Source: Candidatus Pandoraea novymonadis
GTDB taxonomy: Bacteria; Pseudomonadota; Gammaproteobacteria; Burkholderiales; Burkholderiaceae
Assembly (NCBI RefSeq): GCF_003004665.1
Contig: NZ_MUHY01000001.1
Coordinates: 682,001-746,000, forward strand
Direction of reading: 5' to 3'
Length of the DNA stretch: 64,000 nt
Program-made: the position numbers and the translations under genes
Notes under the pieces: generated by a model
What the model was told of the DNA's origin: nothing
The model's input: only the letters and a program-made list of their open reading frames with translations
Databases searched by the model: none
Shown: positions 1-8,872 of the stretch, piece after piece
Layout: each line of letters starts with the position of its first letter
Position numbering within the stretch: position 1 is the stretch's first letter

Positions 1-920
1 TCTTTCTCAGTGTCTGTGGTCTACCTGCCTTCATAAGTGGTTTTTTTGAAGATCTCACAAAAAGTCTCTCTCCTCGTATACGTTTGATCGCGACGATGAT
101 TTCCGCCCTGTGTGCATATGTAATACTAGACATTCATATCACGCGTATCGGTATTGGACCACTTGATCGTTTACTAACCCTTACCAGCATCTCAGTCATT
201 TTCACCGTATTGTGCACCGCAGGTATGGCAAATGCGCTGAATATCATCGATGGCTTCAACGGCCTCGCACCAATGATTGCAGTGATAATGTTCGCCTCCC
301 TTGGTTACGTCGGATTGAAATCGCAAGACTTAATTGTGCTAACAACATCAATGATTATGATCGGCGCGATTCTTGGCTTCTTCATGCTGAACTTTCCCAG
401 TGGTTTGATTTTCCTCGGCGATGGTGGGGCTTATTTCATCGGATTTATTCTCGCCGAGTTATCAATCCTACTCGTCATGCATAATCCACAAGTTTCTCCT
501 TGGTATCCTGCATTAATGGTGATCTATCCAGTCTTCGAAGTCTGCTTTTCAATTTATCGAAAACTCATCGTCCGAGGTATATCACCAAGTATCCCAGATG
601 GCGTCCATCTACACATGCTAGTCTACAAACGGTTAATGCGGTCGACCTGCGGTAAAAAAACGGTCCGAGCGTTAACAAAACGTAATTCTTTGACCTCGCC
701 TTACCTTTGGCTGTTATGCTTATTAGCGGTCGTCCCAGCAACAATTTTTTGGCGAAACACAACTATTCTTGTCCTGTGTTGCCTAGCTTTCATGATGATC
801 TATGTATGGCTCTACGTACGTATCATACGTTTCAAAGCACCCCGTTGGCTGATCTATAGAAAAAATAGTGATATAAGTTCACGATCAACGCACCAACGAA
901 AAACTTCCCACGAGACATGA
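1..920 (+). CDS. Polyprenyl-phosphate sugar-1-phosphate transferase (WecA/WbpL/MraY superfamily), 5' end outside window
   Basis: The frame is open from base 3, so the gene starts upstream of the window; a TTG at 84 is internal. Family members transfer a sugar-1-phosphate from a UDP-sugar to undecaprenyl phosphate at the inner membrane, the first step of O-antigen or glycan assembly. Visible marks are an EDLTK motif at about bases 48-62, NALNIIDGFNG, then FLGDGGAYFIGF and a late DGVHLH motif typical of the superfamily, all between repeated hydrophobic helices. The last 50 residues are basic and hydrophilic. The stop overlaps the apaH start by 4 nt (ATGA), so the two are probably cotranslated. 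The exact sugar cannot be told. MraY itself is encoded at 57037-58206, so this is a second family member. Confidence 0.88.
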   Translation, partial: FLSVCGLPAFISGFFEDLTKSLSPRIRLIATMISALCAYVILDIHITRIGIGPLDRLLTLTSISVIFTVLCTAGMANALNIIDGFNGLAPMIAVIMFASLGYVGLKSQDLIVLTTSMIMIGAILGFFMLNFPSGLIFLGDGGAYFIGFILAELSILLVMHNPQVSPWYPALMVIYPVFEVCFSIYRKLIVRGISPSIPDGVHLHMLVYKRLMRSTCGKKTVRALTKRNSLTSPYLWLLCLLAVVPATIFWRNTTILVLCCLAFMMIYVWLYVRIIRFKAPRWLIYRKNSDISSRSTHQRKTSHET

Positions 921-1750
921 CAGCTTTCATTTCAAAAATCCGCCCCATTTATGCAATTGGTGACCTGCATGGCTGCCTTCCCGCACTTAAGCAGATACTC
1001 GCACGCTTACCTACCAACGCAGAACTATGGTTTTGCGGAGATCTTATCAATCGTGGTCCTAACTCACTCGGCACGCTCCGTCACGTAATGTCGCTCGAAC
1101 AACGTTCGACTGTTGTGTTAGGCAATCACGATCTATACTTGCTAGCCATCGCAGCAGGGATACAACCACTAAATAAAACACACATCATCGATGAAATCCT
1201 GAATGCACCGGATATAGATATCTTAATCGATTGGATACGCCATCGTCCAATAGCCCATTTCGCCAATGGTTATCTCATGGTGCATGCTGGTGTTTTACCG
1301 CAATGGAGCACCACACAAACGGTGCTACTCGCTCAAGAGGTCGAACATGCACTGCGTAGTGAAAACTGGAAAGTCTTTCTCAGAAGGATGTTCGGTAATC
1401 AACCAGATCAATGGCAAGATAATCTAAAAAACGACGATCGCCATCGATTAACAATCAATGCGCTCACTCGCTTGCGTTTTTGCACAGTAGAAGGCCGGAT
1501 GGATTTCGATCACAAAACCGGTCCTGATACAGCTATTCCCAATCTAATGCCCTGGTTCGACGTCCCAGGGCGACGAACGGCAGATACTGTGGTTCTTTTC
1601 GGCCACTGGTCAGCATTGGGATTACTCACGCGAGATAACTTGATCGGCCTCGACACAGGCTGTGTATGGGGCGGCCAACTCACAGCTTTCAAACTAACGG
1701 AAAAGCCTTCTGAGCGCAATTTTTTACAAGTCAACTGCCAAAAATGTTAG
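917..1750 (+). CDS. apaH: Symmetrical diadenosine tetraphosphatase ApaH
   Basis: A 277-residue metallophosphoesterase that hydrolyses Ap4A to two ADP (and removes Np4 caps from RNA in E. coli). The binuclear metal motifs are in order: GDLHG at residues 15-19, GDLINRGP at 41-48, GNHD at 69-72, and a later VHAGVLPQW and FGHWS. Length agrees with the family (about 280). It starts inside the stop of the upstream glycosyltransferase (ATGA overlap), which fits translational coupling. No terminator hairpin with a U-tract follows. Confidence 0.95.
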   Translation: MTAFISKIRPIYAIGDLHGCLPALKQILARLPTNAELWFCGDLINRGPNSLGTLRHVMSLEQRSTVVLGNHDLYLLAIAAGIQPLNKTHIIDEILNAPDIDILIDWIRHRPIAHFANGYLMVHAGVLPQWSTTQTVLLAQEVEHALRSENWKVFLRRMFGNQPDQWQDNLKNDDRHRLTINALTRLRFCTVEGRMDFDHKTGPDTAIPNLMPWFDVPGRRTADTVVLFGHWSALGLLTRDNLIGLDTGCVWGGQLTAFKLTEKPSERNFLQVNCQKC

Positions 1751-2185
1751 TAAGTTTTAACCCTATTCGATAAAAAAAATGAAAAACCTTCTCTGTTCAC
1801 TATATTGATCCCTCACTGGTTCACTAGGCATCATTAAAATAGACCAGCTGTTCGAGCTACTATCTAATCATAACCTCAATATGCCTTAACATCTCTGCTA
1901 ACCTTTGCTTATTCAGCTCCAGCGTAAGGTTGGATTGAAATAATAACTTCCCAGAAAAATGTAAAGGCCAGTGTCTACAATCTTCTATCGCTAGACCAAA
2001 GTCAATGGAAAGATCGGAATATGGCTATTATATGAATATCGCGCTCGTTACTACAAAGGTAACCGCTCAATGAAAATAGTATTGTCTGTTGTTTGAGCAC
2101 ATATCTGACCTGCGCTTAATAATAAATTTTTAAAACAGAAATCTTTTATAAAATCAACCTTATTCATCCCCACAATAGGCAAGCA
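1751..2185. other. Gene-free stretch between convergent apaH and ruvX
   Basis: 435 bp with many stops in all frames. I see no conserved coding fragment, tRNA or strong hairpin. Probably eroded DNA. Confidence 0.6.
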
Positions 2186-2605
2186 TTAGGCCATCACACT
2201 TTCATCAAAATATTGCTGCAATATAATTTTTGCTGCATGAGCATCAAGTCTATTTATAACTTTTCCCGTTTCGACAAACGAAATCTTTGCAGCCACTGAT
2301 GAATAGCGTTCGTCGACCCACACCACAGGCACATGAAAACGACCGTTAAGCTGATTACCAAAACGTTTAGCTCGCTTCGTCATATCGTGAGGTGTTCCAT
2401 CCGGATGAGTAGGCAAGCCAACAACAATGCATTCTGGTTGCCACTCAGCAATCAGTTTACCAACCTCGCCAAAGCGCACTTGACAATTCAAATTAGTAAT
2501 CATAGTAAGCGCACGGGCCTGAAGTAATACCGTGTTGCCAATCGCCACACCTATACGTCTCGCACCGTAATCGAAAGCAAGTACCGTAGCACTTCCGATT
2601 GTCAT
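2186..2605 (-). CDS. ruvX: RuvX/YqgF-family nuclease (pre-16S rRNA nuclease)
   Basis: 139 residues with the RNase H-like fold of YqgF: FDYG at residues 11-14 with the following RRIGVA, a central ECIVVGLP strand, and the C-terminal VDERYSS motif carrying catalytic acidic residues. The family matures the 5' end of 16S rRNA and was earlier named a putative Holliday junction resolvase. The start overlaps the stop of yqgE by 4 nt (ATGA), a common pairing in proteobacteria. Confidence 0.94.
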   Translation of the reverse strand: MTIGSATVLAFDYGARRIGVAIGNTVLLQARALTMITNLNCQVRFGEVGKLIAEWQPECIVVGLPTHPDGTPHDMTKRAKRFGNQLNGRFHVPVVWVDERYSSVAAKISFVETGKVINRLDAHAAKIILQQYFDESVMA

Positions 2606-3171
2606 GCATGACCCGCATCGGCAGAGAGCATCATCGATGAAATACCAAGTAATGCAAGTGCTGCCTCAAATCGATCAGCCGGAGGTATATTGAATAGAAT
2701 ATTCGAATCAGCATCAACAGTAAGCCATCCATTCTTACCAATTTCATCTTCGAGTTGTCCTGCACTCCAACCTGCATGACCAAGTGTGAGCAAAAAACGG
2801 TTGAATCCTTCACCTTGAGCTACGGCTTCTAGAACATCCTTCGAAGTGGTCATCTCAAGCCCGCCTGCAACTGATAATGATGAACTATAAGATGTTCCAT
2901 TCGATTCATGTAATACAAAACCCTGCTCCATCTGAAGTGGTCCACCAAAAAAAACAGGCTGGTGAATTAAAGGTTCAATCTCAAGTTTAAGATCAAGCCG
3001 ATCAAACAGCGATTGCAAATTAATATCAGTTGGTTTGTTAATCACAAGGCCGATAGCACCACGTTCATTATGTTGACAAAGATAAACCACAGTTCCAGAA
3101 AAAGTGGGGTCAGCCATCCCAGGCATAGCAATCAGGAACTGATTAGTAAGGTTAATACGATTATTTGACAT
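2602..3171 (-). CDS. yqgE: YqgE/AlgH family protein (UPF0301)
   Basis: 189 residues if started at the ATG at 3171, which gives the usual N-terminus [19 protein letters not shown]. An in-frame upstream start at 3234 would add 21 non-conserved residues. Family hallmarks are visible: [44 protein letters not shown], and [17 protein letters not shown]. The biochemical function is not established; in Pseudomonas the family is linked to alginate regulation. It is cotranscribed and translationally coupled with ruvX. Confidence 0.93.
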   Translation of the reverse strand: MSNNRINLTNQFLIAMPGMADPTFSGTVVYLCQHNERGAIGLVINKPTDINLQSLFDRLDLKLEIEPLIHQPVFFGGPLQMEQGFVLHESNGTSYSSSLSVAGGLEMTTSKDVLEAVAQGEGFNRFLLTLGHAGWSAGQLEDEIGKNGWLTVDADSNILFNIPPADRFEAALALLGISSMMLSADAGHA

Positions 3172-3677
3172 AGCTCCAAGTGTATCAAAGCCTCTATACC
3201 GTCTGTCGAGAATTTCCTGAAAATCATTCACCACGGCCTAGCCCCATAACAGATCAAGTCTAACTCAGCAAATTCCAATATATGCTTCGTTAGCGCAAAC
3301 ACATAACATATAAGGCATGTGTTCAACCCAAATACACTCGCCCCCAACATAGTTCATTACTGAATCACAAATAGGAAAAATCTAAGTCAGTAATACTAAA
3401 TCTATATACCCTTAAAATGGCCCATTCAAATTCGCGAAAGTGCCACACAACACATCTATAATCACCAATGCACTGCATAAGTTGTCAGATCAATATCGAT
3501 ACATACATCAGCAGGCATATCGGTTTTTTCTCAGCGCTAAAGTATTCTCTCAAAATCATGAGTCATGGTGTTAGATACCTTGAGCATGAAGAACAAGGTA
3601 TCTAAGATATGTAAGACCAGATCCATCGAGTCTTCTCTTCAGGAGGGTTGACGAAAATTCAAATAGTTATGAAAAAT
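3172..3677. other. Gene-free stretch between yqgE and rubredoxin
   Basis: About 500 bp without a credible ORF. It holds one strong inverted repeat at 3572-3606 (separate entry). Nothing else is recognisable. Confidence 0.55.
3572..3606. repeat. 12-bp perfect inverted repeat downstream of rubredoxin
   Basis: TTAGATACCTTG (3572-3583) and CAAGGTATCTAA (3595-3606) with an 11-nt loop. It lies 72 nt beyond the rubredoxin stop on the minus strand. No T-run follows in either direction, so it is a hairpin of uncertain role, possibly an mRNA 3' end. Confidence 0.7.
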
Positions 3678-3848
3678 TTAGATCTGGATCATTTCAAAAT
3701 CTTCCTTACGCGCCCCACATTCTGGACACATCCAGTTCATAGGGATATCCTCCCATAGCGTACCTGGCGCAATATCGTCATCAGGTGCTCCCTCAACTTC
3801 ATCATACACCCACCCACAAATTAGGCACATCCAGCTCTTATATTCCAT
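3678..3848 (-). CDS. Rubredoxin
   Basis: A 56-residue protein read directly from the minus strand, ATG at 3848, TAA at 3678. It has the two rubredoxin knuckles: CLICGWVYDE (Cys8, Cys11) and CPECGARKEDF (Cys41, Cys44), with the acidic GAPDDDIAPGT loop and a central aromatic cluster. The four cysteines bind one iron for one-electron transfer in the cytoplasm. The redox partner is not in this window. I recall rubredoxin next to yqgE/ruvX in Burkholderia, but here about 500 bp of gene-free sequence intervenes. Confidence 0.95.
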   Translation of the reverse strand: MEYKSWMCLICGWVYDEVEGAPDDDIAPGTLWEDIPMNWMCPECGARKEDFEMIQI

Positions 3849-4172
3849 ACTTCTTCAATAACACAAGTACTCCGTTACGGTTACAACAACTCAAAATATA
3901 ATGCTACCGTGGAACCCAATCACTTACCAGGTCTACATCTGCAAACTAATAGTAATTGATACAAATAAAATTCCATCGATCAACTTGATCATCATTCAAG
4001 AAAATCATATGTTGCACGAATAAATACCCATAATCAAATCACCTTCAAAAACTTAACACCACCATCAAATGGGGTAACATCGCAGAACCTGTCAACGATC
4101 ATTACGAAACCACCTCTTCGTGGTCAATTTTTTTATTAACCAGCAAGCATTTAGTCCAAGAGACACCAACAT

Positions 4173-4198
4173 ACATAATCGAAAAATTTCGATTATGT
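4173..4198. repeat. 12-bp perfect inverted repeat, 2-nt centre
   Basis: ACATAATCGAAA and TTTCGATTATGT separated by AA. It lies about 285 nt beyond the pglL stop. It could be a dyad operator or a hairpin; no U-tract follows. Confidence 0.75.
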
Positions 4199-4297
4199 GC
4201 AAAAGCAAATTCTCTAAAGAAAACGTTACCACAGACTGTCGGCATATGGCCGTAGCTTCGTGTTCATCTCGCCGAAAAGTCCTAGAACGAACTTACA

Positions 4298-4343
4298 ACT
4301 TCATATTTCTCAAACATATTTGAACGCGTTCCAAATATGAAGT
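4298..4343. repeat. Nested inverted repeats with alternative pairings
   Basis: The outer arms ACTTCATATTT (4298-4308) and AAATATGAAGT (4333-4343) are perfect over 11 bp. The inner sequence 4315-4339 is itself a near-perfect palindrome, CATATTTG-AACGCGTT-C-CAAATATG. The right arm can pair with either left partner, so two exclusive folds are possible. It is 140-185 nt beyond the pglL stop. Confidence 0.7.
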
Positions 4344-4482
4344 CGCTATAGTCATCGAGAACCTTCTCTGTCATAGCAATTACTATACTAATGAATGACT
4401 CTCAATCATCACCTCACTGTGTTTATAGAACTGAAATTGTTCAATTATCAGAATAATTCATCGTTTAATTCGATAACAATTT

Positions 4483-6237
4483 TTAACGATTATCCATTAC
4501 GTTACCAAACGTTTGTATTAATTTGGATACAAAGCCACCTAAAGCATGACCTTGCTCTTCGCACATAAAAAGTAATGACGCATACTCTCGTTCAAACCGT
4601 TTAATATTATATTGCTTCAACCGTTGGACGGCCTGGAGCGCATCATCATCACGACCTGCCAAAGCCAGCAAGATCGTATAACGCTTTATCATGCTTGGTC
4701 CCGCCCCGATTGACATCGCACGCCGATGAGCATCTAATTTTGCATTTAATGCATCACGATTTAGCACCAAGGCATGCGCCAAGGCGTAATCTCCATATGG
4801 GGAAAAAAAATAAGATGGATTCCGACGATATCTCTCGATCTGCCCAGCACAATAAGCAACTTCCACGCGTCGATAGTCCCGATATAGATAGACTAAAAAA
4901 CCAATACCTGCGACAAAGATTAACATATTCAGAAAACCAACAGCCAGCGGTTTCATCCAAGGCAATGCACGTGTATCGGTAAGCCCGAGCAGAAACATCG
5001 ATGGCATCAAAAAGAAAGCATAGTTTTGAGGATACTCCAAGAGCGCATGTATAAATAAGATTCCAAGTATGATGAATGCAAAGGCAGTTGGTGCTGATGT
5101 TTTTAAGCGCTTTACTGCCCGAACTACCCAAAGCAGCAACGGCAAAAATACTAAAATTGCACCGATCACCCCGCCCTTCGCAAACACATCGAACACGACA
5201 TTGTGAGCATTGTCAGCCATTTCCACAGGACCAAGCTTGCCAGCCAACGCAAACTGTGCGTCCGCATAATTCACCCAACCAGCCCCCAAAAGCCAGTGAT
5301 GTTGAAAAATTTTCCATCCATATCGCCAAAGATTTAGACGGCCACTTACCTGCCCAGCTTGTTGCAATCGATCAAACGCACTGCCCTCCAGCTGTAACTG
5401 GAGGGCTACATTAGCCCATTGAATCACTTCTGTGACAATGACCATTAAGGGTAGAATAGCAACGGGCACCCACCAACGTAGCAGCGAATGGTGCATTGAG
5501 TTACCCTCTACTCGTTCCAAGTACACCACCATCCATATTCCAGCAAGCGTCAACAATGTTAACTGTAACCAAGGCATACGCGATGCCGTCAAAACAATTC
5601 CAATATTAAGTATCACAGATAATAATAACCAGCACCAGCCGGACAACCGCCGTTGATACCAAAGATAAAATGCACCAGCAGTGGCTAAAGACAGATAAGT
5701 CGCCAAATGATTAGGCTGATACATATTTCCAAAAACTCTGCGAGCCATTTTGGTCGTATATTGAGCAAAAAGCCATGGCGCCGTGGCTTCAAGATGAAAC
5801 ACTTGCACTATCTGCACAATCACTGAGAAAATTCCCCCTAAAATTAGACTAGCAGCAGTCCAATACATAAAAGGATTGCACCATCCAAGTCGGGCGACCC
5901 AAAACCCGCTATTAATGGCAAGAAACATAGCGACGCCATACAAAATTGTGATTATTTCTAGCTCAGGCACATTCGTCCGCAGCCAGAGCATCTGTACCTC
6001 GATCAACCCCAAAAAACCAATAGGGAGCCACGCGATACTTGGTGTTTGAAGCTGTCTCGCATCCTGTCGCCAAACAGCGAACATTAAGAATCCAGCCAAA
6101 ACAATAAACAATGAGAATGAAAAAGTTTCAGAGTAGAATGTAGGAATGGGATAGCTGTGGGGCACCAAATTGTAGGGTAACCCCCAAATCAAAAAGACAG
6201 TAAAGCCGCTTAAAAAAAAGCGTAAAGAAGTAAACAA
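4483..6237 (-). CDS. pglL: PglL-type O-oligosaccharyltransferase (Wzy_C / O-antigen ligase superfamily)
   Basis: A 584-residue polytopic inner-membrane protein with about a dozen hydrophobic segments. The periplasmic signature GNMYQPNHLATYLSLA and the SRMPWLQ loop match the O-antigen ligase / PglL family, which moves a preassembled glycan from undecaprenyl diphosphate to serine or threonine of proteins such as pilin. The C-terminal 130 residues are soluble and helical, as in PglL. The start is a TTG at 6237, 18 nt after the pilin stop; no better in-frame start is visible. The position directly behind a pilin gene supports pilin glycosylation rather than LPS ligation, though the latter cannot be excluded. 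Confidence 0.82.
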   Translation of the reverse strand: MFTSLRFFLSGFTVFLIWGLPYNLVPHSYPIPTFYSETFSFSLFIVLAGFLMFAVWRQDARQLQTPSIAWLPIGFLGLIEVQMLWLRTNVPELEIITILYGVAMFLAINSGFWVARLGWCNPFMYWTAASLILGGIFSVIVQIVQVFHLEATAPWLFAQYTTKMARRVFGNMYQPNHLATYLSLATAGAFYLWYQRRLSGWCWLLLSVILNIGIVLTASRMPWLQLTLLTLAGIWMVVYLERVEGNSMHHSLLRWWVPVAILPLMVIVTEVIQWANVALQLQLEGSAFDRLQQAGQVSGRLNLWRYGWKIFQHHWLLGAGWVNYADAQFALAGKLGPVEMADNAHNVVFDVFAKGGVIGAILVFLPLLLWVVRAVKRLKTSAPTAFAFIILGILFIHALLEYPQNYAFFLMPSMFLLGLTDTRALPWMKPLAVGFLNMLIFVAGIGFLVYLYRDYRRVEVAYCAGQIERYRRNPSYFFSPYGDYALAHALVLNRDALNAKLDAHRRAMSIGAGPSMIKRYTILLALAGRDDDALQAVQRLKQYNIKRFEREYASLLFMCEEQGHALGGFVSKLIQTFGNVMDNR

Positions 6238-6255
6238 GTTTATCTTCAGCTCTAA

Positions 6256-6780
6256 TTAAGAAGCACTTCTTACGATGACATCACGACATTCGGTGGGCGC
6301 ATACTTAGCTGGCAACGTCGCTTCTACAGGTGCCTGAAACTTGCCTTTTGCATAGCAAGTCCAAAAAATCTCACCATTGGGCACTTTTCTTAATGAAGAA
6401 AGCGTATGTTTTTCACCGCCGAGCAGCTGAACCATAGGTACTAGCACGATAGCACCATCACCTGCACGTTTCGTATAAACTATAGTGATGGCTCCACTGA
6501 CATCATCAACGCTCAACTTTCTTACATTATCCGTCGGTTCTGGAATCACCCAACCATTTGCGAACGGTAAACCAAGCATAGCATTCTTATTAATCAAGGC
6601 TTTGGTACTCTCTGTAGCACCCAATCCCTCCAGTACGCGCGCGCGCGCCAAATAGTTTTGAAAATACGGCAAAGCAACTGTGATTAACACGCCAATAAGC
6701 GCGAGTACGATCATCAGACCAATGAGAGTAAAGCCCCTAGCTTTAGTGCCACAACCATATTGACCGCTGGTACCAGACAT
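6256..6780 (-). CDS. pilA: Type IV pilin-like protein with a Gly in place of Glu5
   Basis: 174 residues. A 16-residue basic leader ends in the prepilin peptidase site RG-FTLIGLMIVLALIGVL, followed by the hydrophobic alpha-1 helix and a soluble domain with a C-terminal Cys...Cys pair (in FWTCYAK and PTECRD) that fits the pilin D-loop. The canonical motif is GFTLIELMIV; here the fifth mature residue is Gly (codon GGT), not Glu. Glu5 is needed for subunit assembly and efficient methylation in studied pilins. A good Shine-Dalgarno GGAG sits 6 nt before the ATG. It is followed at 18 nt by pglL. No other pilus gene is in the window. Confidence 0.88.
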   Translation of the reverse strand: MSGTSGQYGCGTKARGFTLIGLMIVLALIGVLITVALPYFQNYLARARVLEGLGATESTKALINKNAMLGLPFANGWVIPEPTDNVRKLSVDDVSGAITIVYTKRAGDGAIVLVPMVQLLGGEKHTLSSLRKVPNGEIFWTCYAKGKFQAPVEATLPAKYAPTECRDVIVRSAS

Positions 6781-7009
6781 TGTGAACTCCTTTAGAAAAG
6801 AAGTAATGTAATGCGTAAAAAAATCGAAAACTATTAATAGCGCTGTTCAAGAAGAGGTTAATTGAAAGTATACCTGTCATAAACGTAGCGCGCCAACATT
6901 GCTTCAAATTAAAACCTCAAGAATACCTAATACTTAGCAAGTCTACCCGCTGATTCGACATGAGTCCAATGTGCGGCGCTACCGAAATGTCTTCGGAGTC
7001 CCTTCTTGA

Positions 7010-7735
7010 CTAACTGTTATAAACCTTGGCTGATGCACTGGCCTGGTCTACCGGCTTCCATTTTTTAAGAATTATTCCAAATCCCATCATAAAAAGTGCT
7101 CCGAAAAACGCAGCTGCATAGTAGATTCTATCAGGATCGAATTGTAAATGCTCGGTAATACCCTTGTCCGTCACCCATAAGCCACCTGCAATCCAACCCA
7201 TTAATACAGCACCACAGATCCGAACCAATGGAAAACGATCAAGTAACTTCATTACGATTTGGGAACCACAAACAATCAATGGAATCGAAATGAATAACCC
7301 AAAAATCACGAAAGGCATTCGATAATGAACGACAATCTCTTGCGTTGCTCCAGCGAGTGCAATAACGTTATCGACACTCATTACAAAATCGACGACGATG
7401 ATACTTTTGAGTGCCACCCATAGCTTATCTGCAGGTTTAATATCATTAAAACCATCCTGGGATGATAAGATTTTTAGTCCGATCCAAAATAGCAGCAAAC
7501 TACCAAACACCTTCAAGAACGGAATATTTAGCAACCTAAACGCAAAAAAAATCAAAATGACACGCAGCACAATTGCAGCAATGGCACCCAACAAGACCCC
7601 TTTTAGACGCTGTTTTTCGGGTAAATTACGACATAACAATGCAATCACGACCGCGTTATCTCCACTCAACAAGATGTCAATGATGGTAATTTTCAAGATT
7701 GTCATCCAATTGAGATTCTCTAACAATGAGGTCAT
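7010..7735 (-). CDS. TerC-family integral membrane protein
   Basis: 241 residues from the ATG at 7735, preferred over a GTG at 7762 because GGAAGAGG lies 8 nt upstream of it. About seven transmembrane helices carry the two TerC acidic motifs: LLSGDNAVVIAL near residues 22-33 and VMSVDNVIALAGAT in the middle. The family is linked to metal ion (often manganese) efflux and to tellurite resistance clusters; the substrate of this branch is not known to me. It lies downstream of sucCD on the same strand, separated by the hairpin at 7801-7832. Confidence 0.9.
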   Translation of the reverse strand: MTSLLENLNWMTILKITIIDILLSGDNAVVIALLCRNLPEKQRLKGVLLGAIAAIVLRVILIFFAFRLLNIPFLKVFGSLLLFWIGLKILSSQDGFNDIKPADKLWVALKSIIVVDFVMSVDNVIALAGATQEIVVHYRMPFVIFGLFISIPLIVCGSQIVMKLLDRFPLVRICGAVLMGWIAGGLWVTDKGITEHLQFDPDRIYYAAAFFGALFMMGFGIILKKWKPVDQASASAKVYNS

Positions 7736-7800
7736 GCCAAAGGCCTCTTCCAAAACACTCACCTTTCATTGGTAAAAAAACGCAACCACAAAACTGTAAA

Positions 7801-7832
7801 GGGAATCAAAACGGACATGCCGTCAGATTCCC
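7801..7832 (-). terminator. Hairpin terminator after sucCD
   Basis: GGGAATC (7801-7807) pairs with GATTCCC (7826-7832), with an inner ACGG/CCGT stem. On the minus strand it is followed by TTTACAGTTTT, a broken T-run. It starts 72 nt after the sucD stop and precedes the terC start. Confidence 0.65.
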
Positions 7833-7903
7833 TCTATTTTACCTTAGTGCACACGCCCAACTCGAGGACAAAGACACACATTCAATAACGAAAAGCGAAC
7901 TCG

Positions 7904-8785
7904 CTATAATACCGACTTCAATAGACGAGCCATTTCTGATGGGTTCTTCGTAACTTTTATGCCACTGGCCTCCATTATTTCCAACTTTGCCTCTGCTGTA
8001 TCAGCGCCCCCTGATATCAGAGCACCAGCATGACCCATACGTTTACCCGAAGGTGCTGTAACACCAGCTATAAATCCAATGACTGGTTTCTTCATATTGG
8101 CTTTAATCCAGCATGCAGCATTGGCTTCGTCCGGACCACCAATTTCGCCGATCATAATGACGGCATCCGTATCGGGATCGTCGTTGAACATCTTCATAAC
8201 GTCAATATGCTTCAAACCATTGATCGGATCACCGCCGATACCAACAGCTGATGATTGACCCAAACCCAATGCAGTCAACTGTCCCACAGCTTCATACGTC
8301 AATGTGCCCGAACGAGAGACGACACCGATACGTCCTTTCTTGTGGATATGGCCCGGCATAATGCCAATCTTCAGCTCATCAGGTGTAATAACCCCCGGAC
8401 AGTTAGGACCCAACAATAACGTCCTGCTACCACATTCCTTCATCTGTGCCTTTAATTCGATCATATCGCGTACAGGAATACCTTCCGTGATACAGATCAC
8501 CAAGTCTAATTCAGCTTCGACAGCTTCCCAAATCGCAGCAGCAGCGCTTGCAGGCGGCACATAAATTACCGACACATTCGCACCAGTTTGATTCTTCGCA
8601 TCTTTGACAGAACCAAAAATTGGAATACCCTCAAAGTTTTCTCCAGCTCGCTTCGGATTGACGCCGCCAACATAAGCATTCTTACCGTTTGCATACTCAC
8701 GACACATACGAGTGTGAAACTGACCAGTCTTGCCAGTGATACCTTGAGTTATGACCTTTGTGTCTTTATTAATCAGAATCGACAT
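7904..8785 (-). CDS. sucD: Succinyl-CoA synthetase (ADP-forming) alpha subunit
   Basis: 293 residues from the ATG at 8785, which gives the usual MSILINKDTKVITQGITGKT. The 72 upstream in-frame bases are non-conserved. SucD carries the CoA-binding Rossmann domain (GITGKTGQFH), the LLGPNCPGVI segment and the phosphohistidine loop RMGHAGALISGG with His at about residue 252. With SucC it converts succinyl-CoA to succinate with ATP formation in the TCA cycle. A GAGG precedes the start. It follows sucC by 87 bp. Confidence 0.97.
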   Translation of the reverse strand: MSILINKDTKVITQGITGKTGQFHTRMCREYANGKNAYVGGVNPKRAGENFEGIPIFGSVKDAKNQTGANVSVIYVPPASAAAAIWEAVEAELDLVICITEGIPVRDMIELKAQMKECGSRTLLLGPNCPGVITPDELKIGIMPGHIHKKGRIGVVSRSGTLTYEAVGQLTALGLGQSSAVGIGGDPINGLKHIDVMKMFNDDPDTDAVIMIGEIGGPDEANAACWIKANMKKPVIGFIAGVTAPSGKRMGHAGALISGGADTAEAKLEIMEASGIKVTKNPSEMARLLKSVL

Positions 8786-8872
8786 TGATTGATTTCCCTC
8801 TTCCGGTTGCCGAAAAGCAAAAGGGCACAGAAAATAGCATAGCACCCTAACTACCACTTCAACATTTTTTTG

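Larger units (their letters stand above)
3849..4482. other. Gene-free stretch with two strong palindromes
   Basis: 634 bp between rubredoxin and the 3' end of pglL. The short plus-strand ORF at 4120-4323 overlaps both palindromes and shows no conserved motif, so I do not call it. Confidence 0.55.

Noticed and set aside
4120-4323. 67-residue plus-strand ORF
   Set aside because: No ribosome binding site or motif, and it runs through two strong palindromes.
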